Positions 46,733 through 54,852 of a stretch of DNA of 64,000 nucleotides are shown piece by piece. The stretch comes from Ectothiorhodospiraceae bacterium BW-2. GTDB taxonomy: Bacteria; Pseudomonadota; Gammaproteobacteria; Thiohalomonadales; Thiohalomonadaceae. The DNA is taken from positions 3,000,071 through 3,064,070 of the forward strand of contig CP032507.1 in NCBI GenBank assembly GCA_008375315.1. The letters run 5' to 3'. Every line of letters begins with the position of its first letter. Positions within the stretch are counted from its first letter, which is position 1. Made by a program: the position numbers and the translations under genes. Under the pieces are notes generated by a model. That model worked only from the letters and a program-made list of their open reading frames with translations. It did no database searches and was not told the origin of the DNA.

Positions 46733-47851
46733 TTACTTCTCCAGTTCATGAATTGAGACAGTTTCGTGATCGGTACGCGCCTGCTGTCGTTGCTGGTGGC
46801 TGTGGTAGGCGGTAGCGGCACCGGCAACGGCGCCGACAGCGAGCGCCACTCCCGCCATCGACTCATTGGCAATCGGTACCGAGAGCGCCTTGTAGAAGCT
46901 GCCTGCATCCCAAAAACCGGGCTCTGAGCAGCCGATACAGCCGTGGCCCGACTCAATCGGAAAGCTAGTACCATCGTTCCACTTTAGCGTCGCACAGGCG
47001 TTATAGGTGGTCGGCCCCTTACAGCCGAGTTTATAGAGACACCAGCCGAGTCGGGCACCCTTATCATCAAAAGTTTCGGCAAATTTGCCCTGATCGTAGA
47101 AGGTGCGCCGATAACAGCGATCGTGAACCGTATCGCCATAAAAGGCTTTAGGGCGATTGAGGCGATCAAGCTCCGGCAGGGTACCAAAGGTGAGGTAGTG
47201 GACGATAATACCGGTCATCACTAATGGAATGGGAGGGCAGCCGGGAACATTAACTAGCGGCTTGCGCTCTATCGCTCCCAAATTCATTAGCTCCTCAACC
47301 CCCATCGCACCGGTCGGGTTAGGCTTGGCCTGCGGTAGGCCACCGTAGGCGGCACAAGTGCCGATACTAATCACTGCCGCAGCCCCTCTGACGGTCTCTT
47401 GTAACATCTGTAGATTACTGATACCGGCGATGGTGGAGTAAACCCCCTCATCGCCATAGGGGATGGAACCATCGACTAAGAGGAGATATTCGCCGTCAAA
47501 TTGCGCCATCGCCTCCTCTCGCGCCGCCTCTGCTTGATGGCCTGCAGCTGCCTGTAGCGTATGGTGGTAGTCGAGCGAAATTTGGTCGAAAATTAGCCCT
47601 TCAATGGAGGGAAAGTGGGAGCGGAGTATCGATTCGGTACAGCCGGTGCACTCCTGAAACGACATCCAGATCACCGAGGGGCGTCTAGTGCTGCCTAGCG
47701 CGTGGGCCACTCGCGGTGCGAATGCCGGTGAGAGCGCTAGCGCCGAGGTGATCGCTGTACAGAATTTCAAAAATCCGCGCCGAGATATCCCCTGTTGTTG
47801 CATACGCTCTGTCAGGGTTGGTCGGGCGGCATTAGCAGTCTGTTTCATCAT
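46733..47851 (-). CDS. hynS: [NiFe] hydrogenase small subunit with Tat signal
   Basis: Holds three Fe-S clusters leading from the Ni-Fe site. The N-terminus has the twin-arginine motif SRRGFLKF (23-30), so the enzyme is exported folded. Proximal cluster ligands: ECTGCTES, GTCAAYGG, and PGCPP; the extra cysteines that mark O2-tolerant enzymes are glycines here. Distal ligands: HDRC and WCLYKLGC; medial: NACATLKW and GHGCIGC. A C-terminal hydrophobic stretch (MAGVALAVGAVAGAATAYH) may anchor it. 372 aa. Overlaps the HupH-like gene by 20 bases. Confidence 0.95.
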   Translation of the reverse strand: MMKQTANAARPTLTERMQQQGISRRGFLKFCTAITSALALSPAFAPRVAHALGSTRRPSVIWMSFQECTGCTESILRSHFPSIEGLIFDQISLDYHHTLQAAAGHQAEAAREEAMAQFDGEYLLLVDGSIPYGDEGVYSTIAGISNLQMLQETVRGAAAVISIGTCAAYGGLPQAKPNPTGAMGVEELMNLGAIERKPLVNVPGCPPIPLVMTGIIVHYLTFGTLPELDRLNRPKAFYGDTVHDRCYRRTFYDQGKFAETFDDKGARLGWCLYKLGCKGPTTYNACATLKWNDGTSFPIESGHGCIGCSEPGFWDAGSFYKALSVPIANESMAGVALAVGAVAGAATAYHSHQQRQQARTDHETVSIHELEK

Positions 47852-48290
47852 TAACTCCTTCGTCTGCTGCCTGGGGTAGTTCGGTCTTAATTCGCTGGCG
47901 CAGTAGCTGTTGCGCTAGAGCTATCTCACTTCTGTCGGTAGCGACAATCGCCGGTAACGGGGTGACTTCTAGCTGCTCAGCTAGCAGCTCCCCCTCTTCG
48001 TTATAGTGGCTCAACCACCAGATGCCGGCGATGGCGGTCTCATAAATGTCGGAGCGGCCACAGCTATTGAGGGTAATGGTTACTTCACCGTGACCAAGAA
48101 TGTAGCGTAACTTCTCCCGTTCAGCGATCGAAAGGGGGAGGGTGCGTAGATCGATAGCGCCACTTTCGCCATGACTGAGATAGTGCTGTTGTCGTTCAGT
48201 CAGTTCCATCAAAATCGCCTCAGCGTTGTGGCCGAGCTCAAACTCAGGCCAAGGCTCCTGTTCGATGGTAATGGCATCAAGCGAGCTCAT
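47832..48290 (-). CDS. Hydrogenase expression protein, HupH/HyaF C-terminal domain type
   Basis: A 152-aa protein resembling the C-terminal half of HupH/HyaF, which assists assembly of the small subunit. Family-like features are LRYILGHGEVTITLNSCGRS and IYETAIAGIWWLSHYNEEGE. HyaF of E. coli is about twice as long, so this is a short form. It lies between the protease and hynS with overlaps on both sides (14 and 20 bases). Confidence is moderate because the similarity is short, but the context is strong. Confidence 0.75.
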   Translation of the reverse strand: MSSLDAITIEQEPWPEFELGHNAEAILMELTERQQHYLSHGESGAIDLRTLPLSIAEREKLRYILGHGEVTITLNSCGRSDIYETAIAGIWWLSHYNEEGELLAEQLEVTPLPAIVATDRSEIALAQQLLRQRIKTELPQAADEGVNDETDC

Positions 48291-48744
48291 CGTACCACAC
48301 CTGTGTTAGCTGTTGCGCCTGCTGACAGATAGTCGGTAATGCGGTTTGAACGGCGGGGGTGAGCGCCTCACCCCACCCAATCGATTCAGGCTCGACGGCT
48401 AACAGCGCACGCCGTGTGGGTAGATCACCGCTCAGTTTACCCATGTAGATCAGATCACGCAGACCGACCTCGTGGACTGTCGGGCGGTGTTGATGCTCTA
48501 AAAAGTGATCCATCGCCTCCCCCTGTAGCAGACGGTGGCTGCCGGGGGGAGATCCGATTCGAGCCGCGTCAATGACCACCACTCCCGCTGCCGAGGCTAT
48601 CTCGGCGGCAAGTGGAAAGCTAATCGTACCACCATCAATACAGCGCAGCCATGGCGGCAGAGGTGAGCGCTGCAGATAGCGGATAGCATGACAGCCAATC
48701 CCCTCATCGCTTAGCAGCGAGTTACCTATGCCCAAAATCAACAT
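48277..48744 (-). CDS. hynD: Hydrogenase maturation protease
   Basis: Nickel-dependent endopeptidase that trims the C-terminus of the large subunit after metal insertion. Start ATG 48744 gives MLILGIGNSLLSDEGIGCHA, which matches the family N-terminus; a TTG at 48768 would add eight residues. The nickel-binding Glu/Asp/His are in SDEGIG, VIDAARIG and VHEVGL (the HEVG-type motif). About 155 aa, the normal length. First gene of the hydrogenase operon; the accessory hyp genes are not in this window. Confidence 0.9.
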   Translation of the reverse strand: MLILGIGNSLLSDEGIGCHAIRYLQRSPLPPWLRCIDGGTISFPLAAEIASAAGVVVIDAARIGSPPGSHRLLQGEAMDHFLEHQHRPTVHEVGLRDLIYMGKLSGDLPTRRALLAVEPESIGWGEALTPAVQTALPTICQQAQQLTQVWYDELA

Positions 48745-48801
48745 CACCCTAATGTTCCCTATTCCCAATCGTTCCGATGTGTGTGAACAGATATTGCCAA
48801 T

Positions 48802-48830
48802 AGATTAGAAGGTCAACGGCAAACTGTCAA
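48802..48830 (-). promoter_or_regulatory. Possible sigma-70 promoter of the hydrogenase operon
   Basis: On the minus strand TTGACA (48830-48825) stands 17 bases before TAATCT (48807-48802), about 58 bases upstream of the protease ATG. The -35 is perfect, the -10 weak. I found no sigma-54 site (TGGCAC-N5-TTGCA). Confidence 0.4.
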
Positions 48831-48896
48831 AGATTATTGTCGGGGAGGGGGGAGGCTGTCAGCACCATTTGCGTTGGCATTAGCGTGATGGTTGGA

Positions 48897-48943
48897 GTAA
48901 AATTCCGGTTCTAAATTTTACCATTATAGTTAAGAGAGAACCG
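48897..48943 (+). promoter_or_regulatory. Promoter region with two nested inverted repeats upstream of the DUF302 gene
   Basis: GTAAAATT (48897-48904) and AATTTTAC (48914-48921) are perfect complements around nine bases, placed where a -35 would be. TATAGT at 48925-48930 is a good -10. A second repeat, CGGTTCT (48906-48912) and AGAACCG (48937-48943), brackets the -10. This looks like an operator-controlled promoter, but the regulator is unknown. Confidence 0.45.
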
Positions 48944-48957
48944 AAGGAGAGAGTAAT

Positions 48958-49536
48958 ATGGCGATTTTACGCAATCTGTTGGCATTAATCGGGCTAGTGG
49001 CACTGCTACTGGGGGGGTACCTCTATAGCCAGTATAACCAGCTTTTGGGGGAGTTTGATCCTGACGCTGCTAAAGTCTATGCTGAGCTGGTAGATAAACT
49101 ACGGCATAGCAAAGATGCGGCGACCGCGACGATCTGGAAGGTGCCGGTAGCCGAGGGGCTAAGTGCTGAAGATGTCGAAGAGACCATGCGTATGGTAGCT
49201 AATGAGAAGAACATGAGCAATGTCGGCGAGCTACCCATCTATAAAGACATTGAGGCTAAAACGGGTGAGACCTACCGTTTTGCCAAGATCTATATGTTCT
49301 GTAACTCGCTAATCGCCAAAAAGATGATCGACTATAACGACGACTATTCGGCCTATCTCCCCTGCCGAATTACCCTACTAGAAGATCAACAGGGTAAGCT
49401 GTGGCTCATTGCGCTCAATATGGATTTAATGATCTATGGCGGGGCGCCACTGCCGCCGGAGCTGAAGCGGGAGGCCGAGCAGGTTAAGACCCTTATTTTG
49501 GAGATTATGGAGCGCGGCGCTAAAGGGGAGTGGTAG
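48958..49536 (+). CDS. DUF302 protein, membrane-anchored
   Basis: A 192-aa protein with an N-terminal hydrophobic helix (LRNLLALIGLVALLLGGYLY, about 4-23) and a soluble domain on the other side. The soluble part resembles DUF302 domains, which are common in sulfur bacteria and can bind hydrophobic ligands or haem, but no function is fixed. Features: EDVEETMRMVANEKNMSNVG, IYMFCNSLIAKKMIDYNDDY and ALNMDLMIYGG. GAAGGAGAGAGTAAT precedes the ATG. A putative operator lies just upstream. Convergent with the DUF2062 gene, seven bases away. Confidence 0.75.
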   Translation: MAILRNLLALIGLVALLLGGYLYSQYNQLLGEFDPDAAKVYAELVDKLRHSKDAATATIWKVPVAEGLSAEDVEETMRMVANEKNMSNVGELPIYKDIEAKTGETYRFAKIYMFCNSLIAKKMIDYNDDYSAYLPCRITLLEDQQGKLWLIALNMDLMIYGGAPLPPELKREAEQVKTLILEIMERGAKGEW

Positions 49537-49542
49537 AGCGGA

Positions 49543-50085
49543 CTATTTTGGGCAGTCGATCTTTAACGCTATCTTCTGGCGCAGTTTTCGAGCCTTGATG
49601 TGGTTTAAGATCGCTTGACGCCAGAGGAGACGCAGCCCTAAAAAACCGGCCGCAGCAGAGCAGATACCACAGATGAAGCAGCCGAGTAGAAACGGCTGCC
49701 ACATCGCTCCCATACTGTAAAAGAGCCACTCCCAACTCAGTTCAAACTGAAACGGTTTCGGCTCTAGGCCGAGTAGCAGTGCCCCTAGCTTGTAGGCGAA
49801 AAAGAACATCGCCGGCATAGTAATCGGGTTACTGATCCAGACGAACACGATGGTAATCGGCATATTGATGCGCAACACAATCGCCACCAGTGCCGCTAGC
49901 ACCATCTGAAACGGTATTGGAATCCAAGCGATAAAGAGCCCAGTGGCAACAGCACCCGCTGCCGAGCGACGGTTAAGGTGCCATAGTTTAGGATCGGCTA
50001 GCCATGGCGCTAAGTGGCGAAGTTGTTGGTGGTTACGAATGGTATCATTGTTCGGCATCATTCGTTTGATAAACAGTCTAGGCAT
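49543..50085 (-). CDS. DUF2062 membrane protein
   Basis: A 180-aa protein. MPRLFIKRMMPNN followed by HQQLRHLAPWLADPKLWHLN matches the conserved N-terminus of DUF2062 proteins, supporting ATG 50085. Three hydrophobic helices: AVATGLFIAWIPIPFQMVLA, NPITMPAMFFFAYKLGALLL and FLLGCFICGICSAAAGFLGL. Function unknown; found beside comEC or lipid A genes in several gammaproteobacteria. The region directly before the ATG is a CCA-type triplet repeat rather than a Shine-Dalgarno site. It is divergent from comEC. Confidence 0.85.
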   Translation of the reverse strand: MPRLFIKRMMPNNDTIRNHQQLRHLAPWLADPKLWHLNRRSAAGAVATGLFIAWIPIPFQMVLAALVAIVLRINMPITIVFVWISNPITMPAMFFFAYKLGALLLGLEPKPFQFELSWEWLFYSMGAMWQPFLLGCFICGICSAAAGFLGLRLLWRQAILNHIKARKLRQKIALKIDCPK

Positions 50086-50109
50086 GGTGGTGGTGGTGGT
50101 AGTGGTGGT
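50086..50109 (-). repeat. Triplet repeat at the DUF2062 start codon
   Basis: Plus strand (GGT)5-AGT-(GGT)2 immediately before the start codon, so the mRNA reads as ACC triplets up to the AUG. It occupies the place where a ribosome site would be. Confidence 0.8.
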
Positions 50110-50192
50110 TGCTCTCCTCTGGTCGCCTTAGTGTAGTCTTACCTTATCGGTTGACCAAATAGTTTTTTGCTCTTTTTCATCCCAGTGATTTA

Positions 50193-50215
50193 GGGCAGGC
50201 GTACCAGTCCTGCCC
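50193..50215 (+). repeat. GC-rich stem-loop upstream of comEC
   Basis: GGGCAGG (50193-50199) and CCTGCCC (50209-50215) are exact complements with a nine-base loop, 45 bases before the comEC ATG. Shares the GGGCAGG/GGGGCGGG style of the hairpins at 15781 and 41966, so it may be one of a dispersed REP-like family or a leader structure. Confidence 0.45.
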
Positions 50216-50259
50216 CCCGAGATAACAACAGATAGGGGCGAACGGACAATGTCGGTTGT

Positions 50260-52611
50260 ATGATAACAGCAGCGCTATTTTTGGTCGGCGTGCTTTTGGG
50301 TCACAGCTTGCCGTGGTGGCCGAAACTTGACCCTAGGTGGTGGCTAACAGAGTTGGGGTTGCTGCTGCTGTTATGGCTCGGTCTGACGCTCTCTCAGCGG
50401 TGTCGTTTTGGGCGTTATGGGGTGATGCTGCTGCTCGGCTTGGGGTGGGTTGGGTGGCATATTTCGTTGCAGTTAACGCAGCAGTTGCCGCCTCAGTGGC
50501 TGGGGGAGACGGTGATTATCGAGGGGAGAGTCGATTCCCTAGTCGAAGATCACGGCTATCGTCAGCGCTGGATAGTGGCGCTTGAGTCGATAGAGCAGAA
50601 CTCTTGGCAGGGGCGGATCCGTTTAAGTTGGTATGCGCGTGAGGGGGAGGTTGGGCCTCAGGTTAGAGCCAACGAGCGCTGGCGGATGGCGGTACGGTTG
50701 AAACCGCCTCGGGGCATGGCTAATCCGGGTGGTTTTGATTATGAGCGTTGGCTTTGGCAACAGGGGGTGGTGGCGACCGGCTATGTGCGGGATCGGGAGT
50801 TTACCCCGCAGCGGTTGGCGGCGGCAGAGGCGGGCTCACTCCTAGCCTTTAGAGAGCGGCTACTACAGCGGTTGCAGGCGGTGATGCCCTCTTCGGAGAG
50901 TGCGGCGCTGCTGCCGGCGCTAGCGCTAGGGGAGCGTTCGGCGATGAGTGATAGCCAGTGGCAGCTACTCATTGCGACTGGAACTAGCCATCTGCTGGCG
51001 ATCTCTGGCCTCCATATTGGTGCGGTGGCGACCTCGGTCATCGTGTTGGTGAGCTGGTTGTGGCGTCTCTCTCCGCACTGGTTGACGCCGCCTCTAGCAC
51101 CGCGACGGCTAGCGCTGATCTTGGGGGCGTTAGCGGCGATCAGTTATGCGGCGCTAGCCGGCTTTTCGATCCCGACCCAGCGAGCGCTCTTTATGCTGCT
51201 GCTGGTCGCACTGGCGTGGTGGTGGCAGCGACCGCTATTAAAGCGCCACTGGTTGACTGTGACGGCTGTGGGGCTGGTGATTATCGATCCCTACGCGCCA
51301 CTTAGTGTCGGTTATTGGCTATCGCTCACTGCGGTGGCGCTTATTTTATTGGCGCTAAAACAGCGCTATCGACGCTATCAACGCCGCGCTGCGCCGCTTG
51401 TGAACCCATTGCTGGCGATGGTGCGACTACAGTGGTGGCTCTTTTGGGGGATGGTGCCGCTGCTACTGCTGCTGTTTGGTCAGCTATCGCTACTCGCGCC
51501 ACTGGCTAACAGTTTTGCTGTGCCGTGGGTCACGCTGCTAATTGTGCCGCCGCTGTTATTGGCACTACTGCTGTTACTGATTGGCGGGGAGGGGCTCGCT
51601 GCTTGGCTGCTACTCTGGTCAGATCGGCAGTTAGAGTGGTTGCTACAGACGCTGCGGGGATTGGCGCAATGGCTCGAACCGTGGCAGCACGGCGCTCTAC
51701 CGTGGCCGCTGCTGCTGCTGTCGTTGATTGGGGTGGTGTGGCTGTTGTTGCCAAGGGGCTGGCCGGCGCGTTGGTTAGGGGCGCTGCTGTTGTTACCGCT
51801 ACTGAGCTACACCCCTTCACGACCCGATTATGGCTCGGCGACGGTGACGGTACTCGATGTGGGGCAGGGGCTAGCGGTGGTGGTCGAGACAGAGCGCCAT
51901 CTGTTGATCTACGATACCGGCCCTAGATTTCGTTCTGGATTTAATAGCGGTTCGGCGATTATTCTGCCCTATCTACAGTGGCGAGGCCATCAGCGAGTCG
52001 ATCGGCTGATTCTCAGCCACGGCGATAGCGATCATGTTGGCGGTGCGGCAGCGCTACTACAGCAGCTACCGGTAGCTGAGGTGGTGGGCTCTGATGATGT
52101 TAGAGGGCTAGGGCACAATGTTCGTCGCTGTCTGGCTAAAGAGCAGTGGCACTACGATGGGGTGGCGTTCACCATACTTGCGCCGCAGCGGGAGGATGAT
52201 CGGTTATCGGAGAATAATCGCTCTTGTGTGTTGCTGATTGAGGCGGCAGGGGGGGAGAGGGGGCTACTGACCGGCGATATCGAACAGCAGATGGAGCAGC
52301 GATTAGTCGAGCGTTATGGGGAGCGGCTACAGGCAAACATGATGTTAGCACCACACCACGGTAGTCGTACCTCCTCTACAACAGACTTTATTGAGCAGGT
52401 TCGACCCGAGTGGGTGGTTTTTCCGAGCGGTTTTCGCAATCGTTACGGTTTTCCCCATGCTGATGTGGTGCAGCGCTATCGCGCCGTAGGGAGTCAGATG
52501 GTGGTCACCGCCGAGTCGGGGGCGGTGACCTTCTGTCTCGGGGCGCACTGCCCCGACTCTAAACCGGAGCGCTATCGGCAGCAGCAGCCGCGTTACTGGC
52601 GCAGGGAGTAA
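50260..52611 (+). CDS. comEC: ComEC/Rec2 DNA uptake channel
   Basis: Inner-membrane channel for single-stranded DNA in natural transformation. 783 aa: N-terminal helices and an OB-fold DUF4131 part (RGMANPGGFDYERWLWQQGV near 148-167), the ComEC competence domain with many helices (HLLAISGLHIGAVAT near 244-258; LAGFSIPTQRALFMLLLVAL), and a C-terminal metallo-beta-lactamase-like domain with LSHGDSDHVGGAAAL near 585. MLAPHHGSRTS near 692 is the second metal block. The gene is intact. No clear ribosome site. It convergently abuts csrA with a two-base gap. Confidence 0.96.
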   Translation: MITAALFLVGVLLGHSLPWWPKLDPRWWLTELGLLLLLWLGLTLSQRCRFGRYGVMLLLGLGWVGWHISLQLTQQLPPQWLGETVIIEGRVDSLVEDHGYRQRWIVALESIEQNSWQGRIRLSWYAREGEVGPQVRANERWRMAVRLKPPRGMANPGGFDYERWLWQQGVVATGYVRDREFTPQRLAAAEAGSLLAFRERLLQRLQAVMPSSESAALLPALALGERSAMSDSQWQLLIATGTSHLLAISGLHIGAVATSVIVLVSWLWRLSPHWLTPPLAPRRLALILGALAAISYAALAGFSIPTQRALFMLLLVALAWWWQRPLLKRHWLTVTAVGLVIIDPYAPLSVGYWLSLTAVALILLALKQRYRRYQRRAAPLVNPLLAMVRLQWWLFWGMVPLLLLLFGQLSLLAPLANSFAVPWVTLLIVPPLLLALLLLLIGGEGLAAWLLLWSDRQLEWLLQTLRGLAQWLEPWQHGALPWPLLLLSLIGVVWLLLPRGWPARWLGALLLLPLLSYTPSRPDYGSATVTVLDVGQGLAVVVETERHLLIYDTGPRFRSGFNSGSAIILPYLQWRGHQRVDRLILSHGDSDHVGGAAALLQQLPVAEVVGSDDVRGLGHNVRRCLAKEQWHYDGVAFTILAPQREDDRLSENNRSCVLLIEAAGGERGLLTGDIEQQMEQRLVERYGERLQANMMLAPHHGSRTSSTTDFIEQVRPEWVVFPSGFRNRYGFPHADVVQRYRAVGSQMVVTAESGAVTFCLGAHCPDSKPERYRQQQPRYWRRE

Positions 52612-52613
52612 AA

Positions 52614-52799
52614 TTAACCGTCGCTCTCCTCTCCGCGCTCTTTTTGGATTCGCTCGTAGATCTCCTCCCGATGTACCGATACCTCCTTGGGGGCGTTAAC
52701 ACCGATTCTGACCTGATTTCCCTTGATCCCCAGTACCGTGACGGTGACATCGTCACCAATCACCAAGGTTTCACCAACGCGACGGGTCAATATTAACAT
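52614..52799 (-). CDS. csrA: Carbon storage regulator CsrA
   Basis: RNA-binding dimer that represses or stabilises mRNAs at GGA-loop sites. [20 protein letters not shown] followed by [20 protein letters not shown] and [11 protein letters not shown] is the full family pattern, with Arg44-like VHREE intact. 61 aa, like E. coli. AGAGGACTATAGG precedes the ATG. It controls carbon storage, motility and biofilm in relatives, and so belongs functionally with the c-di-GMP genes in this window, though not linked to them. Confidence 0.97.
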   Translation of the reverse strand: MLILTRRVGETLVIGDDVTVTVLGIKGNQVRIGVNAPKEVSVHREEIYERIQKERGEESDG

Positions 52800-52908
52800 C
52801 CTATAGTCCTCTTTCGATTATTGTCATCCTAATATAGCGGCCGGTTTGAGCAGCAAGCTGGTTGTTGCAGCCGTTATAGAGCCATTATTTGGCAAAGCGG
52901 TCGATAAA

Positions 52909-54756
52909 TCAACCAACGCGCGAGACATCACGCACAGCACCGCGAGAGGCTGAAGTCGTGAGCGCGGCGTACGCCTTTAGTGCTGAGGAGATCTGACGGC
53001 GACGAGCTGAAGCTGGCTGCCAAGGGGTAGCTCGCGCGCTCATCGTCTGATGGCGCTGCGCAAGCACACTCTCATCAAGGCGTACATTAATAGTGCGGTT
53101 AGGGATATCGATATCGATACTATCGCCCTCTTCAATGAGAGCAATCGCCCCCCCTTCGGCGGCCTCAGGGGAGACATGGCCGATAGAGAGGCCGGAGGTG
53201 CCGCCGGAGAAGCGGCCATCGGTCAAGAGGGCACACGCCTTGCCGAGCCCTTTCGACTTTAGATAGGAGGTCGGGTAGAGCATCTCCTGCATCCCCGGGC
53301 CACCGCGCGGCCCCTCGTAGCGAATAACCACCACATCGCCGGCGACGATTTGATCGCCTAAAATCGCCTCTACCGCACTATCCTGACTCTCAAAAATGCG
53401 TGCTCGGCCACTAAATTTAAGATTCGACTCATCGACACCGGCTGTTTTTACCACACACCCCTCAAGGGCGATATTGCCGTAGAGTACCGCTAAGCCGCCA
53501 TCTTGGCTGTAGGCGTGCTCTTTGGCACGAATACACCCCCGTTCACGATCGCTATCGAGGCTAGGGTAGCGGTTGGATTGACTAAAGGGCTCGGTGGTCA
53601 GGACGCCTCCGGGGGCGGCGCGGTAGAAGTCGAGCCGCTTGTTATCAGCGGTTAACCGAATATCCCACAGCGCTAGCGCCTCTTCGAGGCTCTGGGCATG
53701 GACGGTATGGACATCCCTATGGAGCAAGCCGGCGCGATCGAGTTCGCCTAGAATGGCCATCACCCCGCCGGCGCGATGGACATCTTCCATGTGGTACTGC
53801 TGGGTGCTCGGGGCGACTTTGCATAGATGGGGAACTTGGCGCGAGAGGCGGTCGATATCGGCCATGGTAAAGTCAACCCCCCCCTCCTGCGCGGCGGCTA
53901 AGAGGTGCAGGATGGTATTGGTCGAGCCCCCCATGGCGATATCGAGCGACATCGCATTCTCAAACGCCTTAAAGTTAGCGATGGAGCGAGGGAGTACCGA
54001 CTCATCCCCCCTCTCATAGTAGCGTTTGGCCAGTGCAACCACAATGTGCCCCGCCTCCAGAAAGAGCCGCTTGCGGTCGCTATGGGTCGCAACGATGGAG
54101 CCGTTACCGGGAAGTGACAGCCCTAGCGCTTCGGTCAGACAGTTCATCGAGTTAGCAGTAAACATTCCCGAGCAGGAGCCGCAGGTGGGGCAGGCGGAGC
54201 GTTCGAGGGTTGCCACGGTCTCATCACTCTGTTCAGGGTTGGCCGCTGAGACCATCGCATCGACTAAATCGAGCGCGACCTCTTGGCCGTTAATAACCGC
54301 TCTACCCGCCTCCATCGGCCCACCGGAGACAAAGATGGCCGGAATATTGAGTCGCATGGCGGCATTGAGCATGCCGGGGGTGATTTTGTCGCAATTGGAG
54401 ATGCAGACTAACGCATCGGCGCAGTGGGCGTTGACCATATACTCCACTGCATCGGCGATAATCTCCCGTGAGGGGAGGGAGTAGAGCATACCATCATGCC
54501 CCATAGCGATGCCGTCATCGACGGCGATAGTATTAAACTCTTTGGCGACCCCGCCCGCTTTCTCTATCTCTCGACAGACCAGTTGCCCTAAATCTTTTAG
54601 GTGAACATGGCCGGGAACGAACTGGGTAAAGGAGTTAGCGACGGCGATAATCGGTTTATTGAAATCATCATCACTCATACCGGTCGCACGCCAGAGTGAG
54701 CGAGCGCCGGCCATATTACGACCTTGGGTAGAGGTATGGGAACGGTAGGTAGGCAT
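52909..54756 (-). CDS. ilvD: Dihydroxy-acid dehydratase
   Basis: Iron-sulfur dehydratase in valine, leucine and isoleucine synthesis, also supplying ketoisovalerate for PanB. 615 aa against 616 in E. coli. Motifs: [34 protein letters not shown] (cluster cysteines), [12 protein letters not shown] and [20 protein letters not shown]. The end KGAVRD-like sequence [11 protein letters not shown] is conserved. AAGGAGCAACCGACT precedes the ATG. Confidence 0.97.
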   Translation of the reverse strand: MPTYRSHTSTQGRNMAGARSLWRATGMSDDDFNKPIIAVANSFTQFVPGHVHLKDLGQLVCREIEKAGGVAKEFNTIAVDDGIAMGHDGMLYSLPSREIIADAVEYMVNAHCADALVCISNCDKITPGMLNAAMRLNIPAIFVSGGPMEAGRAVINGQEVALDLVDAMVSAANPEQSDETVATLERSACPTCGSCSGMFTANSMNCLTEALGLSLPGNGSIVATHSDRKRLFLEAGHIVVALAKRYYERGDESVLPRSIANFKAFENAMSLDIAMGGSTNTILHLLAAAQEGGVDFTMADIDRLSRQVPHLCKVAPSTQQYHMEDVHRAGGVMAILGELDRAGLLHRDVHTVHAQSLEEALALWDIRLTADNKRLDFYRAAPGGVLTTEPFSQSNRYPSLDSDRERGCIRAKEHAYSQDGGLAVLYGNIALEGCVVKTAGVDESNLKFSGRARIFESQDSAVEAILGDQIVAGDVVVIRYEGPRGGPGMQEMLYPTSYLKSKGLGKACALLTDGRFSGGTSGLSIGHVSPEAAEGGAIALIEEGDSIDIDIPNRTINVRLDESVLAQRHQTMSARATPWQPASARRRQISSALKAYAALTTSASRGAVRDVSRVG

Positions 54757-54852
54757 AGTCGGTTGCTCCTTGCTTTAACAGATTGGTAACTTAAGTGGGG
54801 GTTGGGCTAGGATTTTGGCACGCTCTGGCTGTGGTGACAAAGTTTTTAGCGC

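Noticed and set aside
48745-48957. Sigma-54 or NifA-type promoter for the hydrogenase operon
   Set aside because: No TGGCAC-N5-TTGCA-like pair on the minus strand; only a sigma-70-like candidate was found.
51525-51926. 133-codon Ala-rich frame inside comEC
   Set aside because: Alternative frame of the leucine-rich membrane region of comEC; no start signal.
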